Shown here: piece after piece, positions 7,909-15,619 of the stretch | Position numbering within the stretch: the first letter of the stretch is position 1 | Layout of the letters: each line of letters opens with the position of its first letter | Source of the DNA: Gymnopus androsaceus JB14 | Taxonomy: Eukaryota > Basidiomycota > Agaricomycetes > Agaricales > Omphalotaceae | DNA: 18,724 nucleotides | Direction of reading: 5' to 3' | Assembly (NCBI GenBank): GCA_009733575.1 | Contig: ML770122.1 | Coordinates: forward strand, 1 to 18,724 | Program-made: the position numbers and the translations under genes | Notes under the pieces: model-generated | What the model saw: only the letters and a program-made list of their open reading frames with translations | Database searches by the model: none | Told to the model about the DNA's origin: nothing

Positions 7909-8785
7909 ATAATTTATATGGTAATGTTTTAACCATACTCATACAGTGCCAGCATGACCATATTTTATAGTGCCACTGTAATCATACTGGTGCCACTGTA
8001 AATATAGTGCCACTTTAACCATATTCATACAATGCCACCATGACCATATTTTATAGTGCCACTATGACCATATTTTACAGTGCCACTCTAATCATATTTA
8101 TAGAATGTCATCATAACCATATATGGTATGGTGTATATCCCTACCCCTGCTGCTGTTTTATGAGAAATTTCTGATTTTTTGTGATTATTATTCATTATTG
8201 GGTTTTTTTTGCAAAAGATCCAGGGTCATGTGATTGTGATACATCCCTGAATATTTTCCACATTTTTTACAATTTTTCCAGGATTTTCTGGGATTTATGA
8301 GGCCTAATTTTTTATTTTTCCGCAAAATAGCCCCTGTGGGCGCTAAAATCAGGTCCCAAATCATGTGACAAAAATTAAAGTCGGTACAGGGTGCATTCCC
8401 ACTGCCTGAATATTTTCAGTATTTTTCATGATTTTTTCAGTATTTATCAAGCCTAATCACCGACATTTTTTGTCAAAATAAGCGCCGGAGGGCGGGAAAT
8501 AAGCGCTGGTGAGTGCACTATGCTATAGGTGCCAGTGGGCGGGCATCGGGCTAGGTGTATCACCTTATCACAATCTTTTTAAAAACTTACGGATAAACAG
8601 TATTTGATGGTATTCTGCCATTTTGGGAGGGTGCCGGAGGTGCCGTGGGCCGCCGAATAAGCGCCCTGGGTGCCAGGCCGGATTTTAGCAGCTGCCCGGC
8701 CATATTCCCGGGGCTCCAGAAGTTATCGTAGCTTTTTACAAAAGCTCTACGAAGTCTTATCAACATTTTTTTAAAATGCTTTACA
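7909..8785 (-). repeat. Right arm of fold-back element, outer part
   Basis: Inverted copy of 5430-6280, nearly identical up to 8765 and diverging after that. It contains the inverted GTGGCAC array (about 7944-8092). The cluster of ATATGG/CCATAT words at the inner end matches the left arm. Confidence 0.85.
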
Positions 8786-8945
8786 GCATCGGTTGCAATT
8801 TCAGCACAACTTTTACGGTAAGATTATTTAAATTTTACGCTCGGCCGAAAAGTAAGACTCTTTTGTTCCCAGCCGCTCAATAACCCCACCATATCTGCCG
8901 CCTCAACATCGTCAAATTCCCGCAGATGTGATGCATAATTAAAAA
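8590..8945 (-). pseudogene. Coding relic at outer end of right arm
   Basis: Read inward on the minus strand, a frame from about 8945 encodes REFDDVEAADMVGLLSGWEQ and ends in a stop near 8818. The same frame resumes at once with SYRKSCAEIATDAVKHFKK and continues into the arm's RLRRAFVKSYDNFWSPG. The peptide pattern parallels the left relic (5190-5645). It is a broken gene of unknown family, perhaps from the element that gave rise to the fold-back, or host sequence carried with it. Confidence 0.4.
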
Positions 8946-9276
8946 ATTTTCTTTGCAGATTTCATACGGCGCTGGCGAGATTCGAACTCGCAGTTAGGCT
9001 ACGTCACAAAATGGAGAAATCATAGTGAAGCCTCAGGTTAACCATTACCCCACAGTGCCATGTTTACTGAGCATTATCTACGGTAATGAGCCCTTTGTTG
9101 GATAACACGGTGTGTCGTCACTCGAGGGAAGGCAGAGGCAAACAAGTATATTCCGCTTGAGCTGGAGTCGTAATATTTCCAATCGGAGGCCGTGACGAGC
9201 AACGGCACTTGGCAAAAATCAAATACAACACCCTTGCTAGCCTTTGAGAGACATAGATTTATTGACAAGCTCTCAT
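8935..9276 (-). repeat. tRNA-like repeat, copy B (truncated body, with insertion)
   Basis: The body is cut short at about 8935, where it meets the right-arm relic. The head (8967-9059) is kept. The tail is split by about 140 bp of unrelated sequence (about 9090-9228) before CTTGCTAGCCTTTGAGAGA resumes. Confidence 0.6.
8967..9059 (-). tRNA. tRNA-like cloverleaf B, probably not a working tRNA
   Basis: The fold is the same as in copy A, with acceptor GGCACTG/CAGCGCC, anticodon stem AGGCT/AGCCT and T stem GCGAG/CTCGC. Acceptor pair 3-70 has changed from T-A in copy A to C-G here, a compensated change, while pair 4-69 is now A-C. The anticodon-loop region is 28 nt and differs from copies A and C after its first few bases. 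A run of six T lies about 17 nt downstream as a possible Pol III terminator. Confidence 0.35.
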
Positions 9277-9409
9277 ACACCTCGGACGCTTTTATAGAGT
9301 TGAGATCCTTCAGAAAGCAGCAAGATGTTCAACCGGATGAAGTCAATAGGCGCTCGGGCGTTAAAATTATGGTCGGCTCCTGTAGATTGATTGATAACTC
9401 ATTGGTTAA
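9277..9409. other. Intergenic, no supported gene
   Basis: An open frame crosses this stretch (9192-9440) and includes QQDVQPDEVNRRSGVK, but half of it comes from repeat B and it has no recognisable domain. I do not call a gene. Confidence 0.3.
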
Positions 9410-9512
9410 GACCTTCTGGCCAAGTGGTAAGGTATATTAATTGCTGGGCAATCGTTATCAGTACGTCCCATTGCTCCATGTAGGGTCGACTCCTACCTAA
9501 GTCATTTTTTTT
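9410..9512 (+). ncRNA. Pol III-type unit resembling a class II tRNA, likely pseudogene
   Basis: The A box TGGCCAAGTGGT (9417-9428) is a full match to the Pol III consensus and is the form seen in Ser and Leu tRNAs. The B box GGGTCGACTCC (9483-9493) has one mismatch and sits in a perfect 5-bp T stem (GTAGG/CCTAC). A run of eight T follows at 9505-9512. A-to-B spacing is 66 bp, which fits a long variable arm. The acceptor halves pair poorly (GACCTTC against CTAAGTC) and no clear anticodon arm forms, so this is probably a decayed tRNA or another tRNA-derived repeat. Confidence 0.45.
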
Positions 9513-9726
9513 AGTACTGTTGATTTCATACAATTGAATAACCGACATAATTAACTATCTCTCGATGTTTACAACGGTCACCGCGTTTCGACTTCTCGAC
9601 GTTCACGACGTCGACAACCAATATCCTCCCCGAGGTTAGTTTAAAAGACCTCATGCTTACCTCGCGGAGGTTTGGAGACGGATATTTTAATTTTCGTCCC
9701 GATGATATCCGGCGCTTTGTTTGAAG
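9513..9726. other. Intergenic, no supported gene
   Basis: No gene or clear repeat. A short GC-rich patch near 9590-9620 carries overlapping GACGTT/GACGTC words. Confidence 0.3.
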
Positions 9727-9972
9727 AATTTACCGCGTCCAGCCAAAATGTGCCATGTGCGTCAAGATTAACTCAAGATGCGTAAAATAATAATAAAATT
9801 AAAAAAGACATCTATGCAGATTTCATATGGCGCTGGCGCTGGCGAGATTCGAACTCGCAACTAGGCTCACAATATGCATACGTGGAAATTGTCGATAATG
9901 TATGTAGCCTAAGGTTAACCGTTACCCCACAGCACCATGCCTAAGATAGATTTATTGACAAACTCTCAATCC
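9727..9972 (-). repeat. tRNA-like repeat, copy C
   Basis: The body (9727-9833) is close to that of copy A. The tail is shortened: the head is followed almost directly by AGATAGATTTATTGACAA and CTCTCAATC. Confidence 0.65.
9834..9936 (-). tRNA. tRNA-like cloverleaf C, probably not a working tRNA
   Basis: Acceptor GGTGCTG/CAGCGCC (one T-G wobble), anticodon stem AGGCT/AGCCT, T stem GCGAG/CTCGC and discriminator A are kept. The anticodon-loop region is 38 nt and different from copies A and B. Downstream, TCTTTTTTAATTTT can serve as a Pol III terminator. Confidence 0.4.
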
Positions 9973-10115
9973 GTCTTTACCTATATCTTTTTTATCACTC
10001 AATTATTACCCTCTTATTGCTTTTTGTCATTGTATTCTGATGCTCATGTGACACAAGATCAACCCCGATGCTTGAGTAGGAGATTCCAGGGGCCTGCGAG
10101 CGGCGGAAACAGTTA

Positions 10116-10214
10116 CAGTGGCCGACAAAATTGATGTTGTCCCCCGTGACCTACTGAATGGCTACTGAATAGCCTACTGAATTGGGGGGACGACATCAAT
10201 TTTGTCGGCCACTG
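10116..10214. mobile_element. 99-bp MITE with TA target duplication (Tc1/mariner-like)
   Basis: Terminal inverted repeats of 30 bp start CAGTGGCCGACAAAATTGAT and differ at one base. They enclose only about 39 bp, in which CTACTGAAT occurs three times. TA dinucleotides flank it at 10114-10115 and 10215-10216, as expected for Tc1/mariner insertion. It has no coding capacity and could form a nearly complete hairpin. Confidence 0.85.
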
Positions 10215-10216
10215 TA

Positions 10217-10722
10217 ACCAAACAGGAACAAGCATCGTTGCAACGAGCAGGTGATGCGGCGCTTAATGTAACGATGCTGACACTGTTTCAAGGGACATTC
10301 GGCAGCAGAACGGCAGACAGAATGCGTTTAACGTGACCTGTCGAAACCATGCGACCAGAAATAAGCGCCGTAAGCATTCAAGAAACAGCTACAAAGAGCA
10401 AATTATTGATGCTGTGCAGCCAGAGGGTGCCAAAGGCAGTCAAAAGCTCAAATCTCATTTTACTGAAGTGCGGAACTACGCTAAGAACTCTACGAGAGTA
10501 CATAGACTAAGCGCTCTCTCGGGTATTTTGGACCCGCATTATCGGATCAGACACCCCTTGCCTATTTTAGTAAGGGTGCATGATGTCTGCCATTCAAGTG
10601 CCGAACGCCCCTTGCACTGTTTAGCCAATCAGTTTTTTCCTTAAAGGGAGTCCTTGGCATATCCGATTGTGATCGGCTGGACCCGTGAGACTAACCGCCA
10701 AGACAACTCTTCTCCCTCTCCC
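10217..10722. promoter_or_regulatory. Upstream region of the deaminase gene
   Basis: A CCAAT box (AGCCAATCAG, 10623-10632) lies about 95 bp before the deaminase ATG. Further upstream an open frame of 103 codons (10333-10644) encodes a basic peptide with no ATG of its own and no recognised domain; it may be a relic. Nothing else is visible. Confidence 0.4.
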
Positions 10723-12787
10723 ATGGCAGACCCTCAGCAACCGCCTGCACCTCTCACTGGCAGTCTCAGGTCGGATGTTCTTCTTCTTTCTACCTACCTT
10801 AGTGGCAAGCAGTGCATCCCTTCTGAACGTCACCGAAAGGATGCCACCATGTCGCTTTATCTTCATATCTCTACGCTTCTTGCTATTGGCAATGCGTCTA
10901 ACCGCCAAGCAGAGAATGTGAATGCAATTATCGGGGAAACTAGCCAGACTGCTGTGCAATTCCTTGTCTGTGCTGAGAATGCTGGACAGCATGCTGGCAA
11001 GGCCAAAGACATCAGACAACGTCTCAAAGGACATCATCCGCAGGGTGGAAATGATAAGGGCATGGACAGTCCTACAGAGAGCGTAGAGATAGCAGCAGAG
11101 AATAAAGAGGGCTCTGCCAACGGTGCAGAAAGACCTGTCATCCCGAATGGAGTCCATGGCAAGGAGCTACTCGAAGAGTGGGAGGAGGGGGCTACTATTG
11201 GGGCTAGTACACTCGCAAAGTGGGTTGTACATCTATCAATTGAATGGCTAACTTATATGATTCTCAGTAACTTTACCTTCGGCGCGCACCTTCAAGATTT
11301 GTTCGATGTGATTGTCTCCCTGAAGCCCGGTAACTCAAAAGATCTGAAGAATTTCCAACACTTCATCCATCACCGTGCTTATCGAAAACTTGGCTGGCGA
11401 GTCCTAGACTTTTCCACACACTGGGGTAAATTGCCATTCGATATCATTTCCGAATGCCTAGCAAAATCTGAGTTGGAATCAAAAGACTTCACATTCAAAG
11501 AGGTTTTTAACAACGCTATCCAGATGCATATGCCGTCGCGAGCGTCTTCAGAGACCAACTCAAAGCCTGTATATTGTCTCAATTCCGACAATGCCCTCCA
11601 ATGGCTTAACGTGGTCTACACACTTTGGGAAACACTGCAGAAGAAGTTGCTGGGCGAAGGGAAACCTAAGCTCAGGGAGATAAAGACGCCAACCCCTGAG
11701 GCGGTCTGTGAGATAGTCTATGCATTAATGGGTTTGGAAGCCATGATGCCTGTGCTTAAGCATCTTTTATCTGCTGAAGGGGTTGTTGGTGCTTTAGCTG
11801 AGAATGGTAAGTTGAAGAGTTCTTTCACTTTTGATTGTTGCGCTCATGTGTTTCCAGAGCTCTTAGCGTATCTCTCACGCACTGCGAAGTCTAGTGGTGA
11901 CAAGAGTCTAGCTCCAGACACTGATGGTGGTGATGGTGACGAGAGAGTAGAACCAGATACTGATGACCGTGATGAAGATAATTTGGAGTCAATGTTGAAT
12001 AACCGTGAGTCTTGTCCCTTGTAGTGATCATTAGGCGCTACATTAATCCTTAGGTTTCTGGACTCATGAAACATCTGTGGATCGTCTTCTGCATGCTATG
12101 AGAACTGTCCTGGCATGGCGAACCTCCTGCAAGTATATTTTCGAAAAAGCAACCTATTTTCAAAGCCAAACAGTTCAATGGAAGCTCTCCCAATTTTGTT
12201 ACGGGGGTGCTCCATTTAATCCTACTGCTTTTGATGCCGACAATGTGTTGTCTTTGCTTCGAGAATGGCAGGAACCTGCAAACGACCTTGATATTGCTTT
12301 TGCTCGGGATGTCATTTACCGAACCTTGAATGCGAAGGTTCATGCTGAAGCGGCACTCATGGACTGGATTGTTACAGTAAAGGTGGGACTTCCAACTTTT
12401 CATACCAAGTTTAGCTATTCTCAACTCATATTCCCACTCTAGGATGTTCCTCCAAGTCGGCATTCAAGAAGTTGGCCTATTGGCGTTAGCAAGAAATCTT
12501 GCCGATTATGTTGGTTACTTCATCTTGCTTACAACAAGAGACGTGAAACCCAGTCCCAGTTTGTACTCCCAGGTACTCATGGTACCTTCTGTGCTTGGCT
12601 TCCTCCACCTGGGATCCCTGATGATATCTTGCTTGAACTTCGCGATGAGTTGCTTGCCGCATGCAAGACATTTGTTCCAGGTCATTCCAGACATAGCTCT
12701 GCTAGCTCCGCCACAAGTGACGCGCCTGTTGAAGAGGTAACACCAGACAATTTCCTTACTACCATATCCCAAAGGTACAGGTACTAG
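10723..12787 (+). CDS. OTT_1508-like fungal deaminase (3 exons)
   Basis: Exons 10723-12004, 12054-12382 and 12443-12787 give about 651 residues. Intron 1 (49 bp) has the donor GTGAGT; intron 2 (60 bp) could start 6 bp earlier without changing the frame. The C-terminal half has the cytidine-deaminase-fold signature: VHAEAAL (zinc ligand H524, catalytic E526) and IGVSKKSCRLCWLL (zinc ligands C557 and C560). HAE plus IGxSKxxCxxC is typical of the fungal OTT_1508-like nucleic-acid/nucleotide deaminase family. Its N-terminal part (LYLHISTLLAIGNASN, LPFDIISECLA) is helical, followed by an acidic, Asp-rich linker around residues 400-427. The substrate is unknown; roles against foreign nucleic acid or in self/non-self conflict are proposed for such families. 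I start at 10723 because upstream codons have no ATG. No damage seen. Confidence 0.8.
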
Positions 12788-12942
12788 TGGAATTGGAGCT
12801 TCTATAACGTTGGTAGATACAATGGACTTGATGTTGTACTTGTATGTGCCGAATAATTTAACAATTAACGTATGCCTCTTACACGGGAAAATCTTACAAC
12901 CAACTGTATGACTAAAATTGCTGACTAAATGCTGTGCTAGCT
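12788..12942. other. Convergent intergenic region
   Basis: Short AT-rich stretch between the deaminase stop and the minisatellite. No feature seen beyond likely 3' UTRs. Confidence 0.3.
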
Positions 12943-13232
12943 TGAGGGCATCCCAGGGCATCTCGGGGATTCCCACGGGTAGCCCAGGAAGCCTAGGAAT
13001 TTGCCCGTTTCCCAGGGCACCCGAGCAACCAGGGCAGCCTAGGACTGTAGCCAAATCCTGAGGACCTTTGAGCCTGCTTGAGGCTACTTCCTGAGTAACT
13101 TCAGAGATGTTCAAGGATCCCTAGAATTAGGCCAAAGTCCTGGGCTACCTGGGGTGCTTGGGTTGCCTAGTGTTGCCTAGGAATTGGCCAAATTCCTGGG
13201 CATCCCTGAGACTGACCAGGCACACCTGGACT
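12943..13232. repeat. Palindromic CCTAGGAATT minisatellite
   Basis: Degenerate units of the form GCCTAGGAATTnGGCCAAATTCCTGGG start near 12991, 13037, 13118 and 13175, mixed with many CCCAGG, CCTGGG and GGCATCCC words. Each unit is itself nearly palindromic; the best is at 13176-13200. It reads as proline/glycine-rich peptide in several frames, which explains the open frames on the minus strand here. Confidence 0.6.
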
Positions 13233-13704
13233 TGCCTGGGCTTTAGGTAGTTTTCCAGATGAGAGGGATTCGATTTTCTTAGCCGCCTCCGCATTTTTGG
13301 GATTTAGCAGAAGTCGGTTAAGTAACTCGTATTTTTCTTTTTCCGTGCGAGCCTTCACTTCCTTTGCAACAATGAGAGCATTAGAAACGCACTGGTTAAT
13401 TTCCGACCTGCCATGCAACCAAGACTTAAAACTCTTCAGTCCAGAGTCGGCATTGTTGTAATGGCATTTATCGATCAGAAACGATAGGATTGACGAGCGC
13501 GGCACAGCGTAATTCGCTAGATATGGGTCTGCAAGCTCAGCAGCGCAAGCTTCATCCTCTGAAATCAGAGAGTATAGCTGCTTGAATTTCCTTCTCTTTT
13601 CGGCCGGTTTCATGAAGAAAGAGAGCTTGCACCGCTATGCAGGGAAGGAGAAGGAGCACCAGGTTTGCGATGCCTGCCGCTGGACTTACTCCAGATCGCG
13701 GCAT
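13167..13704 (-). CDS. Unknown small helical protein (2 exons)
   Basis: Exon 1 (13690-13704) is a 5-codon start exon. A 55-bp intron (13635-13689) has the canonical donor GTAAGT and acceptor CTGCATAG, and exon 2 runs from 13634 to the stop at 13167. The product is 160 residues. In-frame stops lie just before the ATG (TAA), and inside the intron just before exon 2 (TAG), supporting this splice. Residues 13-130 are helix-rich and basic/acidic mixed (KPAEKRRKFKQLYSLISEDE, then KSFKSWLHGRSEINQ and KARTEKEKYELLNRLL). The last 30 residues (PKAQASPGVPGQSQG) come from the neighbouring minisatellite, so the original C-terminus may have been replaced. No signal peptide, membrane segment or known domain. 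It faces the deaminase tail to tail. Function unknown. Confidence 0.5.
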
Positions 13705-13899
13705 GAAAGCCCGTTAGCCGGGGCCAATTGCAATCAAAACCAACCTCTGCGAACGACCGCATGTTCTAGCGCGGTTCTAAACAATTGACCCTTTCCGAGA
13801 AGTCTCCTCGCGGGCTACGGAGAACAGGGAGTGCCAGAGGCACTTTTAGCAAACTTTAGTCTCTGCCTTGAACTCGCGGTACCTTTTCCATTTTCCAAA
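13705..13899. other. Intergenic region upstream of the unknown gene
   Basis: No gene supported. It should hold the promoter of the minus-strand gene at 13167-13704. Confidence 0.3.
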
Positions 13900-15542
13900 T
13901 AATGGCCAGTTGTATCTTGCCGCGGCGCCTACTGCAAAATCCGCACCACTGGCGGTATTGCCGGTCTGGCCGCTGGTATCATCCTCTCCCGTGCCCTTTA
14001 TTCTGGATTATTCGACTTTATTAGCGAGTATTGCATTGGGTGATGCTTTGCCGATAAATCTGCATGCAACTGGTGCGCATTCGTTCAACTGAATTCATTA
14101 TTATACTTAAAATGATGCGCAGCATTCGAACCAGCATTCGAACCGGCATTCCTTCTCCAAGTTGCGCAGGAACTCCTAGGCAAATGCGCCGGACTTGTCG
14201 CTACCTGAGAAATCTTCGATTGTTGCATACAAGCAGAATTGGCGCGCGGAAGCAGCGGCGCTGCACTCGAGACCGCGGTGGCGCATGCCCCAGATACCAA
14301 GGAGTTTGAGATTCATTTCCCAGCGCTTGCCAGCAGCAAATAGCTCTCGGAAAGACCGCAACTTATGGTGCTGCCCAGGCCAAGCTAATTCTACTTGGAG
14401 GAAAGGATATGGGACCGCATCTCTTCTTTGTTCAGTTGCGCCCATTAGGTTAGTGCTGAAGCCTTTCTTTATATGCAGCAAACACTCATACATGCAACCA
14501 TTTGCAGGCACGCACCATTTTGCTTCCTGGAATCACCGCTGGAGATATAGGTCCCAAATCATTCAACGGGTTAAAGTTCTCTGCGCAACTCTTAGTGCGC
14601 AAGATATGCGGCGGTCGATGGGTGGCCATGGATGCAGTGCCTTTAGCGGTGTCAGTCGCATCTGCGCGGATATGGTTCCAAGTGCAACGTTAGTTGTGCT
14701 TTCTCTTATGCGGCGCCTAAATAATGCGCTAATCACAAATGATATGCGCAGTTACGAAGGAGAAAACTTTGTTTTAGACCAACAAGCTGCTCGCGCAGCT
14801 CTCAAAACTTTCCGAGTGCTCTTTGGTCGAGAGGGCAAATCCCACCTTCAGCTTCGGTTATGCATCTTCCTCTATCATAGGATTACCTCCACCTAATTGC
14901 CAATGCCCCATCCTCGCCCTCTCCAGAGCCTCCGATTCTGAAAGATGATGACTCTTCGCCGCCGCCATGGTGCGACCCAGAGGCACTTATATTACTTAAC
15001 ACAAACTTCGCAGGATCCAGATGCCGCGATGCATCAGAGAGCTTCAAAGGGAGCGGCGGAGGCACTTGATGCGAGGAGAGATGGTTAGTGGATTGAAAGC
15101 GCAGCTAGAGTTGAAGCTGAAAGATGCGGATGTTTTGAGGAGGTTGCATCTATTGGTGAACTCTCTTTCTCTCGGCGAGCCCGCCGCCCACTCAACTCTT
15201 TGCTCCTCTGCAGTACCTCCAAACAACTGCCGAATCCGCTTTAGCCGGCATTCTTTCCTTTGGCCTCCTCCGACTACTGAACCCATCTCGCCTGGGTGCA
15301 TCCAGAGATCCAACACGCGGGCTGCGTATGGCGATTGCTCGGACCTGCGTTGGCCTTTTACCAGAAGCCATGGGTCTAACTGGCGCGCTAGGGTTGCTCA
15401 ATAGTGCGTTGGGGTGTATGGTGGTAAAGCGCATCAGCCGCTGCAGGATAGAGCTCAGATGGAACCTCTGAGTAGTAAGGAGGTCCCGGATAGGGTTCGC
15501 AGTCTCCGCGCCATCCGAGCTGACTTTGACTGCGAGCGCTAG
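13900..15542 (+). pseudogene. Acyl-CoA oxidase pseudogene
   Basis: Fragments of one acyl-CoA oxidase appear in order but in shifting frames: ELLGKCAGLVAT then a TGA at 14206, ALETAVAHAPDTKEFEIHFP (about 14265-14325), then TAG at 14341 where a tryptophan pair is expected, LGKTATYGAAQAKLILLGG and MGPHLFFVQLR, an intron-like gap, LLPGITAGDIGPKSFNG, GGHGCSAFSGVSRICADMVP, the catalytic region YEGENFVLDQQAARAALK (about 14752-14805), WCDPEALILL, LLPEAMGLTGALG, and GVYGGKAHQPLQDRAQMEPL near the end. Intact enzymes carry out the first, H2O2-forming step of peroxisomal beta-oxidation. At least two stops and several frameshifts make it non-functional. Homology before 14160 is weak, so the left end is approximate. 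A 12-bp duplication AGCATTCGAACC lies near 14122-14150. Confidence 0.8.
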
Positions 15543-15619
15543 CGCAATATTTGCAGAAAGCAATTAATCCGAGTCATCCCACAAAATATAGTTGAAAATA
15601 CTGCTACGTGATCATGCAA

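Noticed and set aside
5430..8785. The paired arms as LTRs of a retrotransposon
   Set aside because: The arms are inverted, not direct, and the interior has no gag, RT or integrase.
12515..13114. 199-codon minus-strand frame
   Set aside because: One part is antisense to the deaminase exon 3 and the other is translated minisatellite; no splice signals link it convincingly to the gene at 13167-13704.
14195..14896. 233-codon plus-strand frame as a gene
   Set aside because: It reads acyl-CoA oxidase DNA mostly in the wrong frame; only its last part (YEGENFVLDQQ) is in the oxidase frame.
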